From NCBI RefSeq assembly GCF_018320785.1, contig NC_054881.1:43438424-43502423 (forward strand): a stretch of DNA of 64,000 bases, in the 5' to 3' direction. The DNA comes from Cheilinus undulatus. Its lineage: Eukaryota > Chordata > Actinopteri > Labriformes > Labridae. A model generated the notes under the pieces. It was not told the origin of the DNA, did no database searches, and saw nothing but the letters and a program-made list of their open reading frames with translations. The position numbers and the translations under genes were made by a program. Below are positions 25,868-38,000 of this stretch, one piece after another. Position 1 is the stretch's first letter, and the number at the start of each line of letters is the position of its first letter.

Positions 25868-28340
25868 GGGACCACAGCGCCCCCTCTGCCCCCCCATAGA
25901 TAGTCTTTAGTCTGTATGGGACCACGCACCCCCACTCTGTCCCCCATATAGATGGTCTTTAGTCTGTATGGGACCACAGTGCCCTCCTCTGTCCCCCTAT
26001 AGATGGTCTTTAGTCTGTATGGGACCACAGCGCCCCCCTCTGTCCCCCTATAGATGGTCTTTAGTCTGTATGGGACCACAGCGCCCTCCTCTGTCCCCCT
26101 ATAGATGGTCTTTAGTCTGTATGGGACCACAGCGCCCCCCTCTGTCCCCCTATAGATGGTCTTTAGTCTGTATGGGACCACGCACCCCCACTCTGTCCCC
26201 CCTATAGATGGTCTTTAGTCTGTATGGGACCACAGCGCCCCCCTCTGTCCCCCTATAGATGGTCTTTAGTCTGTATGGGACCACGCACCCCCCCTCTGTC
26301 CCCCTATAGATGGTCTTTAGTCCTAATGGGACCACAGCGCCCCCCTCTGTCCCCTATAGATGGTCTTTAGTCTGTATAGGACCACAGCGCCCACCTCTGT
26401 CCCCCTATAGCTGGTCTTTAGTCTGTATGGGACCACGCGCCCCACTCTGTCCCCCTATAGATGGTCTTTAGTCTGTATGGGACCACAGCGCCCTCCGCTG
26501 TCCCCCCTATAGATGGTCTTTAGTCTGTATGGGACCACGCACCCCCCCTCTGTCCCCCTATAGATGGTCTTTAGTCCTAATGGGACCACAGCGCCCCCCT
26601 CTGTCCCCCTATAGATGGTCTTTAGTCTGTATAGGACCACAGCGCCCCCCTCTGTCCCCCTATAGATGGTCTTTAGTCTGTATGGGACCACAGCGCCCTC
26701 CTCTGTCCCCCTATAGATGGTCTTTAGTCTGTATGGGACCACGCACCCCCCCTCTGTCCCCCTATAGATGGTCTTTAGTCTGTATGGGACCACGCACCCC
26801 CCCTCTGTCCCCCTATAGATGGTCTTTAGTCTGTATGGGACCACGCACCCCCCCTCTGTCCCCCTATAGATGGTCTTTAGTCTGTACGGGACCACAGCGC
26901 CCCCCTCTGTCCCCCTATAGATGGTCTTTAGTCTGTATGGGACCACGCACCCCCCCTCTGTCCCCCTATAGATGGTCTTTAGTCTGTATGGGACCACAGC
27001 CCCCCTCTGTCCCCCTATAGATGGTCTTTAGTCTGTATGGGACCACAGCGCCCTCCTCTGTCCCCCTATAGATGGTCTTTAGTCGTAATGGGACCACAGC
27101 GCCCCCCTCTGTCCCCCTATAGATGGTCTTTAGTCTGTATGGGACCACAGCGCCCCCTCTGTCCCCTATAGATGGTCTTTAGTCTGTATGGGACCACAGC
27201 GCCTCCTCTGTCCCCTATAGATGGTCTTTAGTCTGTATGGGACCACGCACCCCCTCTGTCCCCTATAGATGGTCTTTAGTCTGTATGGGACCACGCACCC
27301 CCTCTGTCCCCTATAGATGGTCTTTAGTCTGTATGGGACCACGCACCCCCTCTGTCCCCTATAGATGGTCTTTAGTCTGTACGGGACCACAGCGCCCCTC
27401 GGTCCCCCTATAGATGGTCTTTAGTCTGTATTGGACCACGCACCCCCCCTCTGCCCACCTATAGATGGTCTTTAGTCTGTATGGGACCACAGCGCCCCCC
27501 TCTGTCCCCCTATAGATGGTCTTTAGTCTGTATGGGACCACAGCGCCTCCTCTGTCCCCCCATAGATGGTCTTTAGTCTGTATGGGACCACCGCGCCCCC
27601 CTCTGTCCCCCTATAGATGGTCTTTAGTCTGTATGGGACCACAGCGCCTCCTCTGTCCCCTATAGATGGTCTTTAGTCTGTATGGGACCACGCACCCCCT
27701 CTGTCCCCATAGATGGTCTTTAGTCTGTATGGGACCACGCACCCCCTCTGTCCCCTATAGATGGTCTTTAGTCTGTATGGGACCACAGCGCCCCCTCTGT
27801 CCCCTATAGATGGTCTTTAGTCTGTATGGGACCACAGCGCCCCCCTCTGTCCCCCCTATAGATGGTCTTTAGTCTGTATGGGACCACAGCGCCCCCCCTC
27901 TGTCCTTCTTTAGATGGTCTTTAGTCTGTATGGGACCACGCCCCCCCCCTCGGTCCCCCCTCGAGATGGTCTTTAGTCTGTATGGGACCACAGGGCCCCC
28001 CTCTGTCCCCCCTATAGATGGTCTTTAGTCTGTATGGGACCACAGCGCCCCCCTCTGTCCTTCTTTAGATGGTCTTTAGTCTGTATGGGACCACCCCCCC
28101 CCCCTCTGTCCCCCCTATAGATGGTCTTTAGTCTGTATGGGACCACAGTGCCCCCCTCTGTCCCCCTATAGATGGTCTTTAGTCCGTATGGGACCACAGC
28201 GCCCCCCTCTGTCCCCCTATAGATGGTCTTTAGTCTGTATGGGACCACAGCGCCCCCCTCTGTCCCCCCTATAGATGGTCTTTAGTCCTAATGGGACCAC
28301 AGCGCCCCCCTCTGTCCCCCTATAGATGGTCTTTAGTCTG
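25868..28340. repeat. 51-bp minisatellite, about 49 copies, just upstream of SLC27A6
   Basis: The unit is built on ATAGATGGTCTTTAGTCTGT, then ATGGGACCACAGCG, then a C-rich run and CTCTGTCCCCCT. Length varies by the C-run (about 46-52 bp), with two main variants, CACAGCGCC and CACGCACC. The minus strand carries two G-runs per unit. Open frames of 60-180 aa on both strands arise because 51 is divisible by 3. The array ends about 255 bp before the proposed SLC27A6 ATG. Confidence 0.95.
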
Positions 28341-28595
28341 ATCTGATTTTTAGCAGTGAGTCCTAACTTTCATGTTCCTCTGCTGCTCTCAGAAAAGTTT
28401 GCCCTCTTGGCCCCCAGCCCCCCACCCCTGGCCCCCCGGCCCCGGGCCCCGGCCCCCCGCTTCTTTCCTCCGGCCCTGTTAAAGCCACACTCTGCTCATC
28501 TCGCTGCTGATTGGCTGTCAGGTTGCATAATGAGGGGCTATCAGAGCGGGAGCAGGTCTGCTGCAGGCTGCTCTTTAAACTCTGTCAGAGGAACC
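28341..28595 (+). promoter_or_regulatory. slc27a6: Putative SLC27A6 promoter / 5' UTR
   Basis: The only non-repetitive stretch between the 51-bp array and the start codon. It contains a C/G-rich block (about 28418-28459), an inverted CCAAT box (ATTGG, 28510-28514) and an AT-rich GCATAATGAG. An in-frame upstream ATG is at 28530. The transcription start cannot be placed from sequence. Confidence 0.35.
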
Positions 28596-29073
28596 ATGCT
28601 AACTCTGGTGGTCAGCAGCCTGCTAGCGGGGCTCCTGGCCCTGCTCCTCTACCAGAGGATCTCCTACCCCCTCTTCTTCGTGGATCTCATCTACTACTGG
28701 AAGCTCCAGAGGTACCGGAAGGAGCTGCAGGCTCGTATGCAGCAGGGGATCATCACGTACCTCGACTGTTTCCTCCACCAGGCCAAGAAGAACCCGAACA
28801 AACCCTTCATCATCTTCGAGGACCAGACCCTGACCTACGGAGACGTGGACCGGAGGAGTACCCGGTTCTGTAACGCTTTAAGGACGGAGGGATCCGTGAA
28901 ACCGGGGGACATCGTGGCTCTGCTGATGTTCAACGAGCCGGACTTCATGTGTGCCTGGTTGGGACTCTGTAAGCTGGGCTGCCAGGTCGCTTTTCTCAAC
29001 GTCAACATCAAATCTAAGATCCTGGTCCACTGTGTGCAGAGCTGCGGGGCCAGGACGCTGCTGCTCAGCAAAG
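28596..29073 (+). CDS. slc27a6: SLC27A6 exon 1: N-terminal membrane segment and start of acyl-CoA synthetase domain
   Basis: Starts in a hydrophobic Leu/Val/Ala stretch, then [31 protein letters not shown] and [14 protein letters not shown]. Donor GTTTGC follows the Ser-Lys codons and a single G. An in-frame ATG at 28530 would add 22 residues not seen in the family as I recall it. Confidence 0.88.
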
Positions 29074-32000
29074 GTTTGCGCTCTTTCACTCTTTTACGCA
29101 CTTAAAGTGACGCAAACGGTCAAAGCTGCAGTCTGTGCGGAGATTTAGGAAGGAGAGGACTTTCAGAGTAAACTTGAGTTATTTTTCTAAAGCCACTCCC
29201 ACCGTGAGGGAGGAGCTGCAGGAAAAACTCATCAACATTCATAGAAAGTCCTTTGAGATCCATCTCAGCGGGATTTATCAGGGACCACGGAACCCAGAAC
29301 CGGTGCGAGGACCCAGGGGAGTAGCTAGGAATTTTGGGGCCCCAGAAATAATATACCCCCCCCCCCCAACTGGCTGCCAAACAACAAAAATTGCATCATT
29401 TTTTACAAATATATGTTTTTGAATGTATTTTAAAGCATAATTTCCCCATTTAGGAGCGATATTTCTACTATGGTAAAACTGAATACACTTGCATTATTAG
29501 AAACAAAGTCACAGACTTTAGTGTTTGTTTTGGCTCTCGAGGGCACTTTAGCGTGTGTTTTGGCTCTCGAGGGCACTTTAGCGTGTGTTTTGGCTCTCAG
29601 AGGGCACTTTAGCGTGTGTTTTGGCTCTTGAGGGCACTTTAGCGTGTGTTTTGGCTCTCGAGGGCACTTTAGCGTGTGTTTTGGCTCTCAGAGGGCACTT
29701 TAGCGTGTGTTTTGGCTCTCGAGGGCACTTTAGCGTGTGTTTTGGCTCTCGAGGGCACTTTAGCGTGTGTTTTGGCTCTCGAGGGCACTTTAGCGTGTGT
29801 TTTGGCTCTAGAGGGCACTTTAGCGTGTTTTGGCTCTCGAGGGCACTTTAGCGTGTGTTTTGGCTCTCAGAGGGCACTTTAGCGTGTGTTTTGGCTCTCG
29901 AGGGCACTTTAGCGTGTGTTTTGGGTATAGAGGGCACTTTAGCGTGTGTTTTGGCTCTAGAGGGCACTTTAGCGTGTTTTGGCTCTTGAGGGCACTTTAG
30001 CGTGTGTTTTGGCTCTAGAGGGCACTTTAGCGTGTTTTGGCTCTTGAGGGCACTTTAGCGTGTGTTTTGGCTCTTGAGGGCACTTTAGCGTGTGTTTTGG
30101 CTCTCGAGGGCACTTTAGCGTGTGTTTTGGCTCTCGAGGGCACTTTAGCGTGTGTTTTGGCTCTCGAGGGCACTTTAGCGTGTGTTTTGGCTCTCGAGGG
30201 CACTTTAGCGTGTGTTTTGGCTCTTGAGGGCACTCTAGTGTTTGTTTTGGCTCTCGAGGGCACTCTAGCGTGTGTTTTGGCTCTTGAGGGCACTTTAGTG
30301 TTTGTTTTGGCTCTCGAGGGCACTTTAGCGTGTGTTTTGGCTCTTGAGGGCACTTTAGCGTGTTTTGGCTCTCAGGAGAGCACACTAGTATGTGTTTTGG
30401 GTCCCAGAAGGACACTTTAGCACACGTTTTTCAACAATTGGGCCATGGGGGGGGCAACTTTGTCCAATATCTCTGAAATTTTGTGTGCTGATGCAGCTCG
30501 GGGAGATCTACAAAAAAGCCTCTTGGGTCCATTCCCTATCTGCAACAGGAAATCTGCCATTTTGAAGAAATTAGCAAAATCAGGTCTTTTTTGACCATTG
30601 CAACAGGTCCTTTAAAGCAGTGGTTCCCAAAGTGGGGGTCGGGACCCCCTGGGGGGTCGTGGGACACTGGATGGGGGTCTTGAGAGACCTTCCAAGAAAC
30701 AAAGAGTAGTTTAAGTGGCTTTAAATCATTTTAAATGGTGTATTGTGCGCATTACTGTAGAAATACATGCATTCAATTGGTTAGATTCAGGGCGCATTCA
30801 CATCAGAGCTCTTTGGTCCGCTTTAAACCAACTCTGGTCCGTTTTCCCGGATAGTCCGGTTCATCTGGAGTGGTGTGAAAGCTCACATGAACTCTGGTGT
30901 GGACCAAACAAGCAGACTCTGGTCCGCTTGAAAACAGGGGGTCTCGGTCCGCTTCCAAACGAATCCTGGTCCGGTTCGTTTGAGGTGTGAATGCAAAGCT
31001 TGTGACCAACTTGTGAACCAAAGGCAGGAAGTGGCATAAAGCGTAATGATATACGGATTTACATGTGATTTAATACATCTAATTCATGTCGGTACCTCGC
31101 TTTGCATCTCTGTAACCATAGCAACACGTCGTAGTCTGTGCTTATTTATTCATCTCATGGTAAGAGCGACTTGTTGGACAGCTCGCCACCTCACTGGCTG
31201 CTCGTAATGCTCCAGTGTCAGAGCAGAAACCCCGAAACAGAATTCTGTGTTTTTTGATTGTTTATGTGGAAAGAAGACCGGTGGAAGGAGTTTCATCTTC
31301 TTCTATGCCTTCTTCTCTTCTTCTTCGCTTTCTTCTTAGTAGACTACATGAAGGTTCTGGAGTGGTCTGGTCAAAGTCTGGACTTAGATCTGACTGAGAT
31401 GCTGTGGCGTGACCCTAAACAGGCCGTTTATGCTGGAAAACCCTCTAAATGAAAGAATGGGACAACATTCCTCCACAGTGATGTAGAGACTCACTGACAG
31501 TTCTCACTAACGTTTGCTTCTGTTGCTGCTGCCAAGGATGGAACATCCAGGTATCAGGGTCAGGGGGATGACTGTTTCTCACAGGACCAGGGAGGTTTGG
31601 ATGGACTCACCCTTCATAGATGAAATCAAAGAATGTCAGATAAGGAGGCGAGAGCCGCCGCCGCCGCCGCCGCTGGATCTCATTCATGTTTGCTGCTGCC
31701 GAGCGAGTTTGACCATGGTTATTCTCCGACATCTGCTGCACATTCTCTCACCCAAACAAGAATCCAAAATCTATTTAGAGCTTATCATCAGAAAACTCTT
31801 CAAACCAGCAGAGATATCCCATCATGCATCAGGATAAACACAGATCATGATAGAAGGCGTTCTAAGTCTTCCTCGTGTGTAGCGTGAGGGGTTTGGGTTA
31901 TCTCCACATGTTGTAACTCGTCTATCTTTATTGTTGAGTTCAAGTTTCTCGCTGATTGTCGACATGTAGAGAGCAAAGTACCACGCATCAACACGTCCGA

Positions 32001-35000
32001 CCTGTCAGCACAGGACCAGGAGGATCTGCTTTTATTGACTTTTTACCTCAATTCTTCCAATGTCAAAGTCTGTCAGCGACCATGGAGGCGTTATCTGGAG
32101 TCACGATCACAGCCGTGTGCAGGGCTGCAGGAATGAGAGAGCAAAACAACAAACAGCAGAAATATACTCTAGGTAGCTGTTATTACAGAGTTGCATCATT
32201 ATGCTAACATTACTAGCCTTGCAACATTAATAACAGATAACCGTACAGATGGAAATTAGCCTATGGCTACAATCTGGCACATTTACATGTTTATGTCCAT
32301 TAATGTGCATTGTCCCATGTTACAAATATAAATAAATAGAATAAAATAAGCATGTTATTAGAGCACTGTTACTCAACCCTGCTCACCCAGTGAGCCAAAT
32401 TATAAAAAACACTGCAAGAGCCACAATCTATTTGGTAAAAAGTGTCAAAAATCTGTTGAAGCAGCCAAAACAATAAGTTAAAGGTGGTTAAAAAGGTCAA
32501 AGAATGGCAAAAATGTGGTATAAAATTGGTGAAAGGGGGTGAAAGAGATATAAAATGGCAAAAACTGGGTGAAAACTTGCAAAAGTGGGGAGAAAAAGTG
32601 GAAAAAGCAGGTGAAAGTGACAAAAATGGGTGAAAAGTGACCAAAAGAAATGAGTTACAGATTGCGAAAATAGTCAAAAACAGGCATAAACGTGGCAAAA
32701 AATGAGTGAAAAATGATTAAGATGGGCAAACAGCATCAAAAAGGTGGGGAAAATGGGCCAAAAGCAGCAAAGAGTGGCCAAAGTAGGGAAAAAGTGGTAT
32801 TTAATGGCAAAAGGCAGCAAAAATAGGCAAAAAGTGGCAAAAAAAAAAGAAAAAGTGCAAAAACAGGATACAAGTGGCCAGAAAGGGGCAAAAAAAAGGT
32901 GTCAAAAATAGGCTTAAACAGCAAAAATGGATTAGAAGTGTCAAATAAAGAAAAATAGGGACAAAAAATTACACATAATGGCAATGAAAATATACAGATA
33001 AAATAATAAATGTTGACAATTAAGTTTGACAGTTAGAGCCAACTGTGTAAGTGTGGGGAACAAACCGATTGTGACTTGAAATGGATAATTTCTGAGGTCA
33101 AAGGTCCTTTTTTAAGGTTTTCTGGGGAAAAATATTTCAAATGAAGACATAAAAGAACCAGGTGTTGAGTATCACTGATTTAGAGAATGTTTTAGCTCCT
33201 TATTACTGTGAGAACATCACGTAGGAGTACTGACAGGCTCTCTTCCTGCATATCTGTGCTTTCTAACTGATTCTTTATGGGTTTAAATTCCAACATGGTC
33301 GTCCAGTGTTGAATCCAAAGAATGCATTTTTCAGAATGAACCTACAGTTTAGGAAACAGGATATAAAAACACTGCTGGATGTGGAACGCTCTTTTAAACA
33401 CCCCAAGCATGCCTTTTAACCCCAATGGAGTGAATTATGGTCACAGTTTCACCGCCGTATGCTGGGAGGCTGCAGTTTTCCACTATAGGAGCGAGCTCCA
33501 GTCAAAGAGCCAACAAAGAGTCAGTTGAGGAAAGTTCCTGTACTGAACATGGAGCATAAAGGCTCAGCAGGAGGGACTGGAGCTGCATTCAGCCTCATAG
33601 AGGAGAGAAAATCACTGATGAATAAGAGAGACCAGCTCTGCAGCTTTACCTTCATGCTACTGTAGTAGAGACGCTGAAATAAATAAATTCTAATATTCTC
33701 TCTGCAGACCTGGTGGCTTTGGTGTCCGAGGTTCTTCCTGATTTAAAGAAAGATGACGTGAGCCTGTGGGTGGTCGATCACACGTCACCGTCCGAGGATT
33801 TTAAAAGTCTGTTGGACAAAGTGGAAAACTCGCCTGCTGAAATGTTAGCTGATCTTCCTAAAGTCGACATCATGTCCAACTTTCTCTTCATCTTCACCTC
33901 AGGAACCACCGGTGAGCTTTTTATTCCTCAGTATTTATATAAACCACAGCTGGAAGGACGCTTTACTCTGCATAGAAACACATTTGTCCCTTTGAGACAA
34001 GTTTATATCGGTCTCAGAGGTCCTAAAACATGCCTGTGAAGTTTGTAGCTGTAGAAACACTCCAGCGTTGATTCCTGCATGTCTAAAAACCCCTCTGATC
34101 AGAACCAGCTGTTTCTGTGTCTGTGGCTTTAAATGTTGCTGCGCTGTCTGACTCCGCCCCTGACTCCGCCCCTCTCAGGAAATGGATGTGGCCCTCCTGA
34201 TCAGCTGAGAGGAGGATCAGGAGAGGAGGGCGGAACTTTCTTCCAAGCAGGGAGGGCTAACAGAACCTGGGGGCGGGGCTAACTCCCCACATGACATCAT
34301 GAGGGGAAAATCTGAGGGCACATATTTTTGTTATAAAAGCCTGAAAAAGTGATTTTTGCATAATGTGTGACCTTTAATGAAGGAAAATAAATGTGCATGT
34401 GATAAGGCGGTGGGTCATTTCATAATAAAGCTGCTGTGCAGCCCTCATAAACATCCAGCATCTGTATCTCTGATCAGTTCTGTGTCTCTCTCCTCCTGCA
34501 GGTCTGTCCAAAGCGGCCCGTGTGGGTCATCTTAAAGCCATCATGAGCATGGCCTTTTTAAACATGTGCGGCGCCACGTCTAATGACATCATCTACGTCA
34601 CTCTTCCTCTGTACCACATGTCTGCGTCTCTGTTAGCCATGGGAGGATGCATTCACCTGGGTAAGACCTGCAGGAGAACTACAGTCAGGATTTGTCACAC
34701 ACACCTCTACAAGTCCAACAGACACAGCAGCATCGCTAGAAGTCCTTGTCGCCAGATTCTTAGTTTGCATGTGATGACACGCTAATGGACCTGCTGCCTT
34801 GTGGGTAATGAAGGCTTCCTGCTGCAGGACGCTGTGGAGAGGTCGGTGGTCCCAGTTCCCCTTCACATTTAACCAGTTTAACTTTTATTTCTAACAAAAG
34901 AACATTTTTAACTAACTAATGAAGAGAGGAGCCAGGCTATTCTACAGAATGCCATCAGAGACAGGAAACCAGGTGAGGATAGATGCTGCTAGATGCTCCT

Positions 35001-38000
35001 CTGTGACAGTAGGCATGAATAGACCTGTCTTTGGTGGGTTCACATAAGGGACCTGGACCTGGATCTTAATAAAGTTTCATAAACTCATACTTGAAAACAA
35101 AACAAACGTCTAAACAAGACTATTCCTCATGCCTGCTCTAAAATGTGAACCACACATTTATCATCCTTGTGCACCGCTGCTGCAGGAGCTTCTAGGTGTT
35201 CTAGATCAATGGTTCTCAAATGGTGTGGCAAAGCCCAGCAGTGTGCCTTGAGGCACTTCTTGGTGTGCTGTGGACATTTGAACAACCACACCTGATTACC
35301 ACAATAATAAAAAAAACTAAAAATACGTTTAAATGTGTTTTCACTGGTATTTTTGATACTTTAATATTGTTTTAAAACTCACAACATCACATAAAATCAA
35401 AATATAAAAATTTGGACAACCTCTTAAAAAACTCTTCATTTTCTCTACTGCTGGATTTGCAGCATTTTCTAACTGCGCTTCTATTTCATAAGCAAATATT
35501 TTGGATAATTTAGTGTAAAAATGACAAATAGCAGGTAAAAAAGTTTTGAATGTGCAGCAGCAGATTGCTTTAATCAACAACTGCATGACACATGCATGAG
35601 TAGGTTGTTCCCAAATGGTGTCGCAATACATGTCTAGGTGTGCAGTGTGAATTAGAAAAACTATGCATTATTACAACAACTGAACAGAGTAAAATGACAT
35701 GTTTAAAAGGTGATTTTTCATGGACAAAAGCATGGTGAGCCTTGAGATTTTAGGTCGGTTTTAGGTGCGCCTTGAATAAAAATGTTTGAAAACCACTTTT
35801 GTAGATCATGAAACTCAGGAGCGTGTATTTTAGATGATAGTGCGTTGGTTGGATCACAAATCCATCCTCTATTTACAATCTCATCTCTCTCTTCTTGACG
35901 TTAGAATTAAAATCTTTATTCGACACACATGCATCAGTATTTCCATCACAGCAGCTCATATAGGAACTATCAGGATGTTTACGATGAGCTCTGAGTTTAA
36001 ACCGAAATATGAGATCATTTCAGATGTTTGCTCTTTTCAGAGGGGTTTTATTTTTATATTTCTCAGCAGCTCAGACCTTCCTCTTTCACTGCAAACATCT
36101 TAAAGATTGCACCCATGTGACCAAGCAAACAAACCACTCCTGGAAGATTTACAGTAAAAATCAGAACAAAGAGGAGGAAACTTTTACAAAGACGGATTTC
36201 CTTTTTTACTATCCTGTGAGAAATTCAAACTTCCTAAGAAAACAAAGCAGAGGAAGTTTGTCAGTTATAAATACTCTCAGTTCTGCTCTATAACACGGAG
36301 TTAGGGAATGATTTAAACCTGTCCTCTGGTTTTCAGGAGCCACATGCGTGTTGAAGAAGAAGTTTTCTGCCAGTCAGTTCTGGAAGGATTGTGTGAAGCA
36401 CAGAGTGACCGTGGTTCAGTACATCGGAGAGCTGCTCAGATACCTGGTCAACCATCCCACTGTGAGAATAAACACTAACGGCTTTTTACTCAGCTTTATT
36501 TGATTGTCAACACATCCATATCTATGGTGCATGCATGCACACTGCAGACCAGTCTGGAGCCAATCTGAAACGATAAGAGCAAGAAAAATAACAAAAAAGA
36601 GAGTGCTAAAAGAGAGTGCAAGAACAAAATCTGCATTTATATTAAATCATGTATAGAAATAAAAAGTGTAAAATCCACAACACTTCCTAAAGGCTGCAGA
36701 GTTTCTCACAAAAATCAGGATGGCTTTTTCTGGTGGGGAATTGGGGCGGAGGAAATGTTTCCAAAATGAATCCTTGGGTTTCTCTTCCTTTTTGTGCAAG
36801 AAACCTCCAGCTTCATCCAAAAATGAGTCTCTAAATATTTAAATGCTGTGTTAAAGGTTAAACTTTGCTGCTTTGTCCCATCCCACCTGCAGGTTCCAGA
36901 GGAGAAATCTCACCATGTGCGTCTGGCAGCGGGCAGCGGGCTGAGGGCAGACGTCTGGAAGCAGTTTGTGAAACGCTTTGGTAAAGTGAAAATCAGAGAA
37001 GGTTATGGTCTGACCGAGGCCAGCATCGGGTTCCTGAACTACACAGACGAGGTTGGAGCGATCGGGAGGGCGAGCTTCTTCAACAAGGTGAGAGAGTGTC
37101 CTACTTTTAATATTAACTCTGCAGCATTCTCTCCCTAAACCCCCTATTTTTAACCCCATTAATCACATTTATGCACCACTTTCTATACTCAGGTCTTCTA
37201 CTCTAAGAACCAGAGCTTTAGAGCAGCCCAGCCTTCCTCTCCTTTGTTTTTATTAGTTCATATAAATGTCTTTTATTTCCCTGTGTGCAGGAAGTGTCCT
37301 TTAACTAACAGTTGTTCTGATTTCCTCTGTTCCAGCTCTCGATGCCCTTTGAGCTCCTCAAATATGATCCACAGACGTATGAGGCTGTCCGAACCGATTC
37401 TGGGCGATGCATCCGAGCGAGAGCAGGTCACAAGTCCTTTCAGAATAAAATATGTAGTGAATAATCATGACTGTAGAGAAGTTAAAATCCTGTTCTTACT
37501 GATCTCCAGGCGAGGCGGGGATCCTGGTTTCTCCTCTGAGCGTCATGAACCAGTTCCTGGGCTATGCGGGGAACAAGGTCCAGTCTGAGAAGAAACTGCT
37601 GAGGGACGTCTTTAAAGAGGGAGACGTTTATTTTAACACCGGAGATCTGCTGCTCATCGACCACCGAGAGTTCCTCTACTTCAGCGATCGTATCGGAGAC
37701 ACCTTCAGGTAGAACACCGTCTTCTTCAGCTGCAGACGTCTCATGCTTTCAGGATATCAGAGCTACATTTATTTATGGTGATGATTTCTGCAGGTGGAAA
37801 GGAGAGAACGTTTCCACCACTGAGGTTTCTGAGGTTTTAGGAGTGCTTGATTTCATCCAGGAGGCCAATGTCTACGGAGTCTCCATCACAGGTCTGTGCA
37901 GCTAAGAGCTAGACTACTCACAAAGCATTCTGGGATAAAGCAGCATAAAGCAGGAAGGCCACTTTCAACAGCTTTTCTCCCTTATTGTGTGAAATTCATC

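Noticed and set aside
26455..27020. Long overlapping frames on both strands with 17-residue repeats
   Set aside because: These are the 51-bp minisatellite units read in frame; equal openness on both strands and length changes by C-run slippage argue against coding.
28356..28595. N-terminal extension of SLC27A6 to 28356
   Set aside because: The position at 28356 is GTG, not ATG, and the extension is Pro/Ala/Arg low-complexity from a GC-rich leader. The family N-terminus starts at the ATG at 28596.
31215..31452. Possible small membrane protein
   Set aside because: The C-terminal part is a Tc1-like transposase relic ([13 protein letters not shown]) and the hydrophobic part comes from a CTT-rich stretch; not a host gene.
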